Part shown: positions 56,201 through 59,226 of the stretch, one piece after another | Position numbering within the stretch: the first letter of the stretch is position 1 | Layout of the letters: each line of letters starts with the position of its first letter | From: Symbiodinium microadriaticum | Taxonomy: Eukaryota > Sar > Dinophyceae > Suessiales > Symbiodiniaceae | Length of the DNA: 64,000 nt | NCBI GenBank assembly: GCA_001939145.1 | Contig: LSRX01000283.1 | Coordinates: forward strand, 426,360 to 490,359 | Direction: 5' to 3' | The notes under the pieces: model-generated | Database searches by the model: none | The model's input: the letters and a program-made list of their open reading frames with translations, nothing else | What the model was told of the DNA's origin: nothing | Translations under genes and position numbers: made by a program

Positions 56201-57543
56201 GGATTGGGCTTCTGGGAAATGGTTTCGACTCTCACACTCGCGCAAGGCAGGCGAGGAATCGTGACATGTCCCTGGGTGAAAGAGTGCTCTGTATGATGCC
56301 CTACTGACCCATCTGGCAGCAAAAAACCCTGAAGCCCTGAATCCCACGCCCAAAAGCGCAAGATGCTGTACTCCTATACCAACAACTCCCCAAAGACGAA
56401 ACTGCTGTCCCCAACGGTCCTAAACCTCAGCAGGGCATGGAATCCGTGAAGGACAATTCTGATGCAGACGTGGCTCCCATGTCAGAAGCATTGAGGAAAG
56501 GACGCGGTATCGAACAACCTGGCACACCGACTTGACCAACAAGGGATCTAAACCCTAAACGGTCCAAGTATCTCAGGATTCAGTTTTGGGGTTTGAGGCA
56601 CGCCTTATGAATAGACGGAGATCTGCGATCCTACGAGCAAGGGCCCTAAGGTGGGTTGTAGGAAAGAGCATGGCTGCGCAGCGCAGCAGGCACATGTGGG
56701 CAAGATGGGCATTCATTCATAAAGTCCACTTGAAGGCCTATGCATCAGCAACACAGCACAACTCCGTAATGCCTTAATGCAAGGCGTGCTCCTGATAATC
56801 CTTCAGGCGACATGCCCCTTGCAGCCCTCTATGCAGTCCGAGCGTCGGAGCAAGATCCGAGATGTGTCCCGCAATGCCAAGTGCCACCTTGGCCCACTCC
56901 ACGCTCACAGCTCGAGAGCTTCAAGAGTTTCGGGTGAAGTTAAGACTTCTAAGGAGATGAACGGAGACCCGGACTACTTTCAAGGTGGGACATCTGGCAA
57001 TCACGGACTGTGGTAAGATCCTGCGAGTTAGAGTTGCGGGGCAAATTCCGCAGTCCCTAAACCCTAAACCTTGTGACGAATAAACCCTACAGCACGTCAT
57101 TTATACAAAAAATTATCTATCTAATGATTTTCAATCTATGAACATGTATACATATGTATGTAAATATGTGCATGTGTGTCTTTCTGTCCGTCCGTCCGTT
57201 TGTATGTATGTGTGTATATGTATGTATAAAAACAGTTATATAAGCATGTGCATATGTGCTCAGGTACATAACCAAACACACACACACACACACACACACT
57301 CTCTCTCTTTCTCTCTATATATATGTATAGATGTATATGTATATGTGTGTATATATATATATACACATATTTATTTATTCATACATATGACATAGGGTAT
57401 GTAAGCGAATGCTACTCCTAAGTCTTCAGAGCCCTCCTATACTATTTCGGCCCAGGGTCAGTGACAGCGTGGCGTCGGTTTCCACGAGCACCAGGAAGGC
57501 GCCTTCGAAGAAGTCCAAGCGCGCCGGAGCATTCCCCAGACAC
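9294..57543 (-). CDS. Putative giant coiled-coil protein gene(s) made of micro-exons; introns with telomere-like ends
   Basis: About 50 islands, individually listed below, are open on the minus strand, are bounded by AG upstream and GT or GC downstream, and encode 8-34 residues each. Most read as amphipathic helices rich in Leu, Glu, Gln, Lys, Arg and Ala with heptad-like spacing, for example AEKRQVAEVAAAMERHQQ and QESLQEGLPGLLKEIQ. Two exons share a motif VLxx(L/V)xxK(A/V)xRxE(L/I)E (21002..21046 and 19200..19254), which suggests internal repeats. Known proteins of this build are cytoskeletal, basal-body or flagellar coiled-coil proteins, but I recognise no specific family. Introns are roughly 0.5-2 kb, start G-rich (TTTAGGG-like) and end C-rich (CCCTAAA-like) in transcript sense. 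Exon lengths fit the stated phases, but phases do not chain everywhere, so exons are missing, some ends are wrong, or more than one gene is present. Start and stop were not found. Confidence 0.55.
10337..10386. repeat. Short palindrome
   Basis: GGATCCCTATACTATG and its near reverse complement GAGTATAGGGATTCC enclose a spacer of about 20 bp; resembles the core of the larger foldback elements in this window. Confidence 0.5.
10510..10545 (-). CDS. Putative coiled-coil exon
   Basis: After GGCCAG it reads ERLEIELTRSKF (12 codons, phase 0 at both ends), followed by a GTGCC donor. Confidence 0.55.
11602..11695. repeat. Microsatellite (AT, ATGT)
   Basis: (AT)n, (GTAT)n and a second (AT)n block with a TATTTATTCATTCGTTCAT tail. 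Confidence 0.9.
11837..11917 (-). CDS. Putative coiled-coil exon
   Basis: After TTGCAG the frame reads LWPKAETSWQKLCKTQLQAL and on to KNRSSR (81 nt, phase 1 in, 1 out). The donor would be GA (GATCCC), so the 3' end is uncertain. Confidence 0.4.
12180..12375. repeat. Interstitial telomere-like tract, C-rich (CCCTAAA) orientation
   Basis: Degenerate CCCTAAA/CCTAAAC units with A-rich spacers, immediately left of the exon at 12386. In transcript sense it is the G-rich start of the downstream intron. Confidence 0.85.
12386..12440 (-). CDS. Putative exon
   Basis: After CTCGAG it reads ASAPSAAGLIASLTGAEL (55 nt, phase 0 in, 1 out) and ends before a GTTGTG donor. C-rich telomere-like DNA lies on its left and G-rich on its right (12490-12530). 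Confidence 0.45.
12908..12972. repeat. Interstitial telomere-like tract, C-rich orientation
   Basis: Near-perfect CCCTAAA units (AAACCCTAAACCCTAAACC...). It precedes a possible but uncalled exon near 13000-13060 (RPWLPELSEVPAAATPL). Confidence 0.85.
14055..14140. repeat. Trinucleotide/hexanucleotide run (AGTAGC)n then (GGT)n
   Basis: AGCAGTAGCAGTAGCAGTAGC passes into a pure (GGT)n tract. The Ser/Gly and Pro/Leu open frames over it are repeat readings. Confidence 0.9.
14414..14472 (-). CDS. Putative exon
   Basis: After TTGCAG it reads DAPASAADKVSMAPGPKCG plus one more codon (59 nt, phase 0 in, 2 out) and ends before GTCCAC. Alanine/proline-rich, less coil-like than its neighbours. Confidence 0.45.
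14960..15055. repeat. Interstitial telomere-like tract, C-rich orientation
   Basis: CCCTAAACCCTAAAG and related units, interrupted; left flank of the predicted exon at 15075. Confidence 0.8.
15075..15126 (-). CDS. Putative exon found from the C-rich/G-rich switch
   Basis: I looked here only because C-rich repeat gives way to G-rich repeat. After GCGAG the minus strand reads TYTSELSLEVEGFQEG (52 nt, phase 1 in, 2 out) and ends before a GC donor. Confidence 0.35.
15158..15218. repeat. Interstitial telomere-like tract, G-rich (TTTAGGG) orientation
   Basis: GTTTAGGGTTTAGGGTTTAG and GGGGTTT variants directly right of the exon at 15075. Confidence 0.85.
16286..16336 (-). CDS. Putative coiled-coil exon found from the C-rich/G-rich switch
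   Basis: After GACAG it reads EPVATSAEEARLSRSSM (17 codons, phase 0 at both ends) before a GTTCC donor. C-rich sequence lies left, and a long TTTAGGG tract lies right. Confidence 0.45.
16383..16570. repeat. Interstitial telomere-like tract, G-rich orientation
   Basis: Nearly 190 bp of TTTAGGGG, TTCAGGGG and TTGAGGG units; one of the two longest G-rich tracts in the window. Confidence 0.9.
17040..17125. repeat. Palindromic element, GGATCCTTA family copy 1
   Basis: Contains TTTCCGAACATAGGGGACC, ATAGTACCCCAAATAGTAGG and ATCCTTATTATAAGGACC; shares these blocks with 58775-58865 and, reversed, 55208-55268. Confidence 0.7.
17148..17191 (-). CDS. Putative exon
   Basis: After CTGAG it reads RLQPGAGEWRRGME (44 nt, phase 2 in, 1 out) before a GTGCG donor; C-rich sequence on the left, G-rich on the right. 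Confidence 0.35.
17205..17345. repeat. Interstitial telomere-like tract, G-rich, with internal duplication
   Basis: GGGGTTTAG and TTTAGGGTGTAGGGG units; the block TAGGGAAACACCCATAAG-like occurs twice (about 17240 and 17287). Confidence 0.75.
17966..18737. other. Assembly gap (772 N)
   Basis: Undetermined bases; the right border is a (GGT)n run (18738-18777) and probably reflects unresolved repeat. The long open frame that bridges the Ns is an artefact. Confidence 1.
18738..18800. repeat. (GGT)n then (ATT)n microsatellite
   Basis: Thirteen or so GGT units followed by CATTATTATTATTACC, at the edge of the gap. Confidence 0.95.
18936..18959 (-). CDS. Putative coiled-coil micro-exon
   Basis: After GTTAG it reads RLERAVSD (8 codons, phase 0 at both ends) before a GC donor. 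Very short, so weak on its own. Confidence 0.3.
19200..19254 (-). CDS. Putative coiled-coil exon with KVDRxEIE motif
   Basis: After CCCAG it reads VLDLVKHKVDRGEIEETG (55 nt, phase 0 in, 1 out) before GTTTCG. Parallel to VLHSLDSKASREELE at 21002..21046, suggesting a repeated unit. Confidence 0.6.
19619..19735. repeat. Interstitial telomere-like tract, C-rich orientation
   Basis: ACCCTAAATCCCAAACTCT..., CACTAAACCC and CCCCTAAACCCC units directly left of the exon at 19752. Confidence 0.85.
19752..19814 (-). CDS. Putative coiled-coil exon
   Basis: After CCAAG it reads NSSNAMKAVATKITSLEVDL (63 nt, phase 2 in, 2 out) before GTCGGC. A G homopolymer follows on the right. Confidence 0.6.
   Translation of the reverse strand, partial: KLIKRNEGRCHEDHLFGSGP
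20481..20522 (-). CDS. Putative coiled-coil exon
   Basis: After TGTCAG it reads EQLALSAELAGQHQ (14 codons, phase 0 at both ends) before a GC donor (GCATGG). Confidence 0.6.
21002..21046 (-). CDS. Putative coiled-coil exon with KASRxELE motif
   Basis: After CCGCAG it reads VLHSLDSKASREELE (15 codons, phase 0 at both ends) before a GC donor (GCGAGC). Confidence 0.6.
21085..21152. repeat. Palindromic element, GGTACCTACT family copy 1
   Basis: CCCCAGGTACCTACTGTATA and its reverse complement flank GGTACTAGAGCCCCTAGGG; a near-perfect hairpin of about 65 bp related to 49450-49520. Confidence 0.85.
21299..21698. repeat. Duplicated flank plus (AT)n blocks, with one N
   Basis: ACCCGCAGGAGTGAGGTAAA and the following AGTTCGTGAATAATCAGAAA lie before (AT)n at 21300-21350 and again at 21595-21640, next to the N at 21594. 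It is either a tandem duplication of about 295 bp or a mis-assembly inside the microsatellite. Confidence 0.8.
21783..21827 (-). CDS. Putative coiled-coil exon
   Basis: After GCGGAG it reads ALTAKTDQLEHSIRQ (15 codons, phase 0 at both ends) before a GC donor (GCCAGG). Confidence 0.6.
23198..23237 (-). CDS. Putative coiled-coil exon
   Basis: After CCCACAG it reads AAAEVATRLLRDP (40 nt, phase 2 in, 0 out) before GTGGGG; a TTTAGGG tract lies immediately right. Confidence 0.5.
23243..23290. repeat. Interstitial telomere-like tract, G-rich orientation
   Basis: GGGTTTACAGGGTTTAGGGT and further units, right flank of the exon at 23198. Confidence 0.85.
24679..24714 (-). CDS. Putative coiled-coil exon found from the repeat switch
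   Basis: After CATAG it reads VLVVVEGLQQKA (12 codons, phase 0 at both ends) before GTCCGC; TTTAGGG repeats start a few bases to the right (24725). Confidence 0.45.
25148..25192 (-). CDS. Putative coiled-coil exon
   Basis: After ATGGCAG it reads AKVEKMDLLEQNLES (15 codons, phase 0 at both ends) before GTCCCC. C-rich telomere-like DNA left (25100-25118), G-rich right (25250-25300). Confidence 0.65.
26957..27012 (-). CDS. Putative coiled-coil exon (strongest single example)
   Basis: After GCTAAG it reads AEKRQVAEVAAAMERHQQ (56 nt, phase 0 in, 2 out) before GTGGGG. C-rich sequence left, GGGTTTTAGGGTTTAGGGG right. The amphipathic helix is unmistakable and no comparable frame exists on the other strand. 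Confidence 0.7.
27018..27045. repeat. Interstitial telomere-like tract, G-rich orientation
   Basis: GGGTTTTAGGGTTTAGGGGT immediately right of the exon at 26957. Confidence 0.8.
27570..27620. repeat. Interstitial telomere-like tract, C-rich orientation
   Basis: CCCCTAAACCCTAACCCTAA and CCCCTAAACCC units. Confidence 0.85.
27879..27923 (-). CDS. Putative coiled-coil exon
   Basis: After CTGCAG it reads DIPDVASIKDSLASK (15 codons, phase 0 at both ends) before GTGCCC; G-rich sequence follows on the right from about 27955. Confidence 0.6.
28471..28538 (-). CDS. Putative coiled-coil exon
   Basis: After GCCCAG it reads ELRVRIQALESALVQKTEAK and on to DL (68 nt, phase 1 in, 0 out) before a GC donor. 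Leucine and isoleucine positions follow a heptad. Confidence 0.7.
29809..29899. repeat. Palindromic element, TAGTTCCTTTTT family copy 1
   Basis: ACCTATAGGCCCCTAAGTAG and the following TTCCTTTTT are mirrored at 29872-29899 by AAAAAAGAACTACTTAGGGG and CCTATGGGT. The loop, reversed, reads TTTAGGATCCTATAAGGTAA, matching the loops at 46725 and 44625. Confidence 0.85.
30342..30446. repeat. Dispersed repeat, TTCAGATTAC family copy 1
   Basis: Shares ACTTCCCC, TTAAACT, CAGATTAC, CCAAAAAGTTTAAA, GGTTGG and TTGGGAAACTAA in order with 40178-40282. Confidence 0.75.
31120..31450. repeat. Long interstitial telomere-like tract, C-rich orientation
   Basis: CCCCTAAACCCTAAACCCCG at the left and CCCTAAACCCTAAACGGCCC repeated at 31380-31450, ending just before the exon at 31476. 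Confidence 0.9.
31476..31521 (-). CDS. Putative coiled-coil exon between inverted telomere-like tracts
   Basis: After GCCGAG it reads LHKALSQVAEKADSQ (46 nt, phase 2 in, 0 out) before a GC donor. It has a CCCTAAA tract on its left and the longest TTTAGGG tract of the window on its right, the clearest example of the arrangement. Confidence 0.6.
31553..31735. repeat. Long interstitial telomere-like tract, G-rich orientation
   Basis: About 180 bp of TTTAGGG, TTTAGGGG and TTTTAGGG units, right flank of the exon at 31476. Confidence 0.92.
32061..32100 (-). CDS. Putative coiled-coil exon
   Basis: After GGACAG it reads LSSLAELELQLQG (40 nt, phase 0 in, 1 out) before a GC donor. The whole stretch 31960-32250 has codon-like composition on both strands, so the exon may be larger. 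Confidence 0.5.
32903..33008. repeat. Palindromic element with TACCTTA/TAAGGTA ends
   Basis: TACCTTAACCCACCAGAACC and TACTTTTTTGTAGG on the left are mirrored by CCTACAAAAAAGTGGGTTCT and GGTAGGCTAAGGTA on the right; loop about 38 bp. Confidence 0.85.
33761..33791 (-). CDS. Putative coiled-coil exon found from the repeat switch
   Basis: After CTTCAG it reads LESRLQSSLP (31 nt, phase 0 in, 1 out) before GTTAGATC; G-rich sequence right (33820-33880). Confidence 0.45.
34285..34372. repeat. Interstitial telomere-like tract, C-rich orientation
   Basis: CCCTAAACTCTAAACCCTAC and AACCCTAAACCCTAAAC, left flank of the exon at 34377. Confidence 0.85.
34377..34428 (-). CDS. Putative coiled-coil exon
   Basis: After CTCGGAG it reads ELRGALRDLQLKQSELD (52 nt, phase 0 in, 1 out) before GTTGTT. 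Clear heptad leucines. Confidence 0.65.
34470..34610. repeat. Tandem duplication (about 66 bp) of G-rich intron sequence
   Basis: CGGATTTTGG...CTTTGGGGTTTGAGGCTTTT and AGGTGTTG occur twice, at about 34480 and 34545. Confidence 0.8.
35028..35068. repeat. Interstitial telomere-like tract, G-rich, abutting C-rich sequence
   Basis: AAAACCCCACGGTTTAGGGT marks a direct C-rich to G-rich switch with no exon between. Confidence 0.75.
35689..35763 (-). CDS. Putative coiled-coil exon
   Basis: After CCCTGAG it reads AQELQTAVALKAHGAALAAN then SDLR (75 nt, phase 1 in, 1 out) before GTTTTTC. Confidence 0.6.
36592..36735. repeat. AT-rich microsatellite block
   Basis: (AT)n, TTTATTTA-type and (CATA)n runs. 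Confidence 0.9.
36950..36984 (-). CDS. Putative exon
   Basis: After GCCGAG it reads DSRDLEAMAYN (35 nt, phase 0 in, 2 out) before a GC donor; C-rich sequence left (36760-36870). Confidence 0.35.
37776..37809 (-). CDS. Putative coiled-coil exon
   Basis: After CCCAAG it reads IQKLQEILAAK (34 nt, phase 2 in, 0 out) before GTGGCGG. It lies in a longer open frame, so its 5' end may extend. Confidence 0.5.
38404..38447 (-). CDS. Putative coiled-coil exon
   Basis: After CACCGAG it reads AQRMSDQLSKTRTQ (44 nt, phase 0 in, 2 out) before a GC donor. Confidence 0.55.
39018..39138. repeat. Palindromic element (about 121 bp)
   Basis: CTTGTTATAGGGGATTTAAC and AACTTAAACCATAA on the left are mirrored on the right by TTTATGGTAACTTTAAGTTT and GATCCCCTATATAACAAG; loop about 32 bp. 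Confidence 0.85.
39176..39216 (-). CDS. Putative coiled-coil exon
   Basis: After CGCGAAG it reads EAQGRLQKLEMHN (41 nt, phase 0 in, 2 out) before a GC donor; TTTAGGGG follows on the right (39234). Confidence 0.5.
39417..39450. repeat. Interstitial telomere-like tract, C-rich orientation
   Basis: CCCTAAACCCTAAACCCCTA and continuing, directly left of the exon at 39454. Confidence 0.85.
39454..39495 (-). CDS. Putative coiled-coil exon
   Basis: After TGCCAG it reads VSQLEKLVQDRREQ (14 codons, phase 0 at both ends) before a GC donor (GCAGGGG). Confidence 0.6.
40090..40146 (-). CDS. Putative coiled-coil exon
   Basis: After GACAG it reads ADQSSVNRALATMQKLQGQ (19 codons, phase 0 at both ends) before GTCAGC, a canonical donor. 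Confidence 0.65.
40178..40282. repeat. Dispersed repeat, TTCAGATTAC family copy 2
   Basis: Second copy of the 30342-30446 repeat in the same orientation; the ends TTCCCC and GGGAAACT can pair. Confidence 0.75.
40440..40790. repeat. Mixed trinucleotide tract (CTG)n, (ACG)n, (ACT)n, (GCC)n
   Basis: CTGCTGCTGCTGCTACTGC passes into a pure ACG run, a long ACT run and CACTCCCACTCC/GCCGCC blocks. The 132-codon plus-strand frame over it is repeat-driven. Confidence 0.92.
41539..41590 (-). CDS. Putative coiled-coil exon
   Basis: After CTCAG it reads ALEEHMRNAEMTGKIAE (52 nt, phase 0 in, 1 out) before a GC donor. C-rich repeat left (41455-41500); the TTTAGGG-bearing tandem repeat starts exactly at its right edge. 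Confidence 0.65.
41591..41770. repeat. Tandem repeat (about 65-68 bp, three copies) containing TTTAGGG units
   Basis: CTGAGAAAACTCCCTGG begins at 41591, 41659 and 41724, each followed by AGTAGGGAATTTTTTAATGG-like sequence and, in the first two copies, telomere-like units. Confidence 0.9.
43024..43141 (-). CDS. Putative coiled-coil exon(s)
   Basis: After GGAAG the minus strand reads AQLRSVESTLAWKADQTAPG (from 43141). It either continues in the same frame (KKMRTSASRKSSSQ) or switches, across a very short CCCTAAA-containing spacer, to DENECIEKELEPTRK (from 43063). Both are plausible; the N at 43018 clouds the left end. Confidence 0.5.
44479..44513 (-). CDS. Putative coiled-co exon, charged
   Basis: After CCGTAG it reads QDERDRSSLKE (35 nt, phase 0 in, 2 out) before GTTCAGG. 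Confidence 0.45.
44625..44713. repeat. Palindromic element, TAGTTCCTTTTT family copy 2 (decayed)
   Basis: GTAGTTCCTTTTTTTGGG, ACCAATTCTATACC and AAAGGAACACAAATGGAGAC correspond in order to 46741-46828; the outer left arm has lost its match. Confidence 0.75.
44929..45032 (-). CDS. Putative coiled-coil exon, longest of the series
   Basis: After TTGACAG the frame runs 34 codons and includes FLEQARLRVRLKEQQ (104 nt, phase 2 in, 1 out) before a GC donor. Confidence 0.55.
45187..45260 (-). CDS. Putative coiled-coil exon
   Basis: After CCTGAG it reads QRQIIQQKANSSAMVRSSEE then QLDW (74 nt, phase 2 in, 1 out) before a GC donor. The frame is open further upstream, so the exon may begin earlier. Confidence 0.5.
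46082..46111 (-). CDS. Putative charged micro-exon
   Basis: After CGCAAG it reads EETREGGKED (10 codons, phase 0 at both ends) before GTAGGG. Confidence 0.4.
46653..46683 (-). CDS. Putative coiled-coil exon found from the repeat switch
   Basis: After CGCCAG it reads LQGIKKELQ (31 nt, phase 1 in, 2 out) before a GC donor. CCCTAAACCCTAAACCC lies left (46590-46612), G-rich sequence right. Confidence 0.45.
46725..46828. repeat. Palindromic element, TAGTTCCTTTTT family copy 3 (best preserved)
   Basis: TACCTATAGTCTCCATTGTA and GTTCCTTTTTTTGG on the left are mirrored by CCAAAAAGGAACTACAATGG and AGACTATAGGTA on the right; arms about 33 bp, ends TACCTATA/TATAGGTA, loop containing AAGGATCCTACAAGGTAAC. 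Confidence 0.9.
47272..47325 (-). CDS. Putative coiled-coil exon
   Basis: After GTTGCAG it reads VMAAYGVQRHRAIEAEQK (18 codons, phase 0 at both ends) before GTAGCACC; both splice sites look canonical. Confidence 0.6.
47891..47959 (-). CDS. Putative coiled-coil exon
   Basis: After GACGAAG it reads VRKQLRTQARRQSLLRELSA then DE (69 nt, phase 1 in, 1 out) before a GC donor. The opposite strand also reads a helix-like peptide (ALVRRKLAQERLASGLRSQL), so the strand call rests on the neighbours. Confidence 0.45.
48853..48908 (-). CDS. Putative exon
   Basis: After TGCTAG it reads DELSDALSTSRQTATRTG (56 nt, phase 2 in, 1 out) before a GC donor. Confidence 0.45.
49290..49337 (-). CDS. Putative coiled-coil exon
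   Basis: After GGAGAG it reads ACLSESLRQAMREHAK (16 codons, phase 0 at both ends) before a GC donor. CCCTAAA sequence left (49195-49225), TTTAGGG tract right (49370-49422). Confidence 0.5.
49345..49582. repeat. Compound palindromic element, GGTACCTACT family copy 2, with split flank
   Basis: GGGTCCAAGTACCATTATAG occurs at 49349 and again at 49428, separated by a TTTAGGG tract, and its inverted partner (TATACTATTACTTGGACCC) lies at 49563-49582. Inside, AGCTACCTACTATATAGGGC and GTACCCTATATAGTAGGTGG pair around CCTAGGGGCTCTA, homologous to 21085-21152. Confidence 0.8.
50288..50320 (-). CDS. Putative micro-exon found from the repeat switch
   Basis: After CCGACAG it reads AEDLTGPIVG (33 nt, phase 1 in, 1 out) before a GC donor; C-rich left, G-rich right. 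Confidence 0.3.
50854..50919 (-). CDS. Putative coiled-coil exon
   Basis: After CTACGAAG it reads QQESLQEGLPGLLKEIQTAL then SQ (22 codons, phase 0 at both ends) before GTGACC. The acceptor is preceded, in transcript sense, by CCCTAAACCCTAAACCCC-type sequence, and the intron after it is TTTAGGG-like. This is a model example of the architecture. Confidence 0.7.
50927..50985. repeat. Interstitial telomere-like tract, G-rich orientation
   Basis: GGTTAGGGTTTCGGGTTTGG and GGTTTAGGGGTTTAGGGTTT right of the exon at 50854. Confidence 0.88.
51428..51488. repeat. Short tandem duplication
   Basis: ACCCGAAAACCCAAAATCCG followed by AAG(T/C)CC occurs twice in tandem. Confidence 0.85.
51527..51563 (-). CDS. 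Putative exon found from the repeat switch
   Basis: After GACCAAG it reads SELAIYAAEAHG (37 nt, phase 2 in, 0 out) before GTGGCC. C-rich sequence left (51400-51500), TTTAGGG right (51588-51615). Confidence 0.4.
53160..53370. repeat. Microsatellite cluster (CA, AT, GT)
   Basis: (CA)n, (AT)n and (GTGTGA)-type runs; the Cys/Tyr/His-rich open frames are repeat readings. Confidence 0.92.
54281..54341 (-). CDS. Putative coiled-coil exon
   Basis: After GACTACAG it reads NEQQEMTFRRELRRRLNASE (61 nt, phase 2 in, 0 out) before GTGGGC. A long TTTAGGG tract lies right (54366-54480). Confidence 0.65.
54366..54480. repeat. Interstitial telomere-like tract, G-rich, internally duplicated
   Basis: GGTTTAGGGTTTAGGGCTTT and a twice-occurring GGGTTTAAGGGGTTTAG(C/T)TAAGGG block. 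Confidence 0.9.
54969..55015 (-). CDS. Putative coiled-coil exon found from the repeat switch
   Basis: After CCTATAG it reads RLKQGMIILAAQQEP (47 nt, phase 2 in, 1 out) before GTACC; CCCCTAAACCCCTAAAC lies left (54900-54920). Confidence 0.45.
55208..55268. repeat. Palindromic element, GGATCCTTA family copy 2 (reverse orientation)
   Basis: GGGTACCTTATTTTGGGGTC, CTTAGAATAAGGATCC and TACTATTTAGGTCGGAAACC are the reverse complement of blocks at 58775-58865. Confidence 0.75.
55943..55977 (-). CDS. Putative micro-exon found from the repeat switch
   Basis: After CCTCAG it reads KSSLPEKRPGS (35 nt, phase 2 in, 1 out) before GTCTTCC; C-rich left, G-rich right. Confidence 0.3.
57240..57390. repeat. 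Microsatellite cluster (CA, CT, AT)
   Basis: (CA)n then (CT)n then (AT)n and TATGTATA-type runs. Confidence 0.92.
57466..57543 (-). CDS. Putative exon, first confident island of the giant gene in transcript direction
   Basis: After CCCAG the frame includes RLDFFEGAFLVLVETDAT (78 nt, phase 2 in, 2 out) before GTCACTG. It is globular rather than coiled-coil in character, as expected nearer an N-terminal domain or of a separate gene. Confidence 0.45.
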
Positions 57544-58769
57544 CTGGGTTTGGGGGCTTCGGGATTTTTTCTTAGGGTTTGAGGTTTAGGGATTGGCCTA
57601 AGTTCCCTTAGCCTTTGGCGGGGCCTCTGGAGTCTTGTTAAAATAATTAGGCCGTACTGTCACGACCCTGCCAAACTGAACACCTCAACTCCTTGAAATA
57701 CAAGCAATTGGAGGTAAGTCTCAAACGCTCGGGTTGAGAGATGTTCATGGGAACGCAGTGTGATACCAATGGACTCAGATGAAACGAAACGAACGAACTT
57801 CAGTTATATGGAGCAAAAGAAAAATGGGTAAGGGCTTCCTTTAACAAGTCGTAAATCCTAAGTTCAAGGCCCTAGCCTTCAGATAGGATGCATATGCAAA
57901 CTAGTTAGTCCTCGGCCCCTCCGTATACCTTAGAAATCCAAACCCTCAAGCCCTGCAGAACACAAGTCAACCACCCTCAAACCGCAACCCCTCGACACCT
58001 TCTGAAATCCAGAAAACCCTTGAATCCTGGAAGGGACCCCAAATCCCTTAACGGGCCTTGTAATTAATAATGCCGCATAAATCCCTTAAAGGACCTTTAC
58101 ACTGCCCCCTTTTGTCGCATCGCTTGCTGCCGTCAAAGGCACACGGGCTCAAGGAAATCCTGGCCCGTCCTGGGAACATCGGGGCATCTTGTGAGAGCGT
58201 TCTGGGTGTTTGCGCATCGTTTCAGAGTATGCTAGGTTTTGGGGTTAGCGTTTAAAAGTGTTCCGGGGTGTTTGGGGGATCTGTTGTGAGAGTTCTGGGT
58301 CTTAAAGGATCTTTTGAAAGTGTCATGGGTGGTGTTTCAGGGTCGAGTCTTAAAAGGGCCCTTTAGGGATTTGTGAAGAGTCCCTTACGGGTTTTCCAGC
58401 GAAGCCGCCTGGCCCAGTTGCATAGGGCATCTACAGGATAACCTGCCTGTAAGGATAAATACAAGGGTTAACTCTGCTATCCCGATTGCTCACTGCTTCA
58501 GAAAAGCCTACTGGCCGATCCACTTATGCCAACCCTCTTTGAACGCACCAGCCCTTGAAGCCTGCAGAATGTTGTTTGCACCCAAAGCCCCCGGCCTCAA
58601 CATCCAAACCGCAGAAACTCCTAAACCCAATGAAACCTATGCCCGAACCGCCCAAACCAACTAAACCCTAAACCCTACAAACCCTAGCAGTGGCCCTAAT
58701 TCCACACAGCCCTTGGCAATTACAGAGGCGCAGGCCCGTATCTTAAGCGATCTATATATATATATATAT

Positions 58770-58872
58770 ATAGGGGTTTCCGAAATAGGGGACCCTAATA
58801 TTGTACCCTAAATAGTAGGACCTTATTGTAAGGACCCCCAAAATAAGGTACCCAATTGTTCGGAAAGTCCCA
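58770..58872. repeat. Palindromic element, GGATCCTTA family copy 3
   Basis: GGGTTTCCGAAATAGGGGAC, AAATAGTAGGACCTTATTGT and AAGGACCCCCAAAATAAGG, with TTCGGAAAGTCCC closing the outer pair. It is preceded by (AT)n. Confidence 0.8.
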
Positions 58873-58974
58873 TATAGTCCTATAGAGGATGCCCGGTTGA
58901 CGGGTCGCTAGATCCTTTTCCTGGACTGCAAGAGACAAGCCCTAGCGTCTCCAAGGCCCTAAAGCTCATGATCT

Positions 58975-59072
58975 TATAAACTCCGAAACACGGTTTAGGG
59001 TTTATATAGGGTTCAGGTTATAAACTCCACAGCACGGTTTAGGGTTTGTATATGTTTATATAGGGTTCAGGG
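58975..59072. repeat. Tandem duplication with TTTAGGG units
   Basis: TATAAACTCC(G/A)(A/C)A(A/G)CACGG followed by TTTAGGGTTT...TATATAGGGTTCAGG occurs twice. Confidence 0.8.
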
Positions 59073-59104
59073 CCTCCAAAACGCAGAATCCCTAAATCCT
59101 AGGA

Positions 59105-59226
59105 CTACATGGGTAGTTCTCTAAACTAGGGTCCCTTTTAGGGTCTTTGTTTTTTTGTTTTATAAGGGTGCCGTACTATACTTGGGATCGAAAAAGGGAC
59201 CCTGATTTTTTTGAGAACTACCCACA
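59105..59226. repeat. Palindromic element, GGGTAGTTCTC family
   Basis: TGGGTAGTTCTCTAAACTAG and GGTCCCTTTT on the left are mirrored by AAAAAGGGACCCTGATTTTT and TTGAGAACTACCCA on the right. Single-ended relatives lie at 45916-45936 and 60146-60177. Confidence 0.85.
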
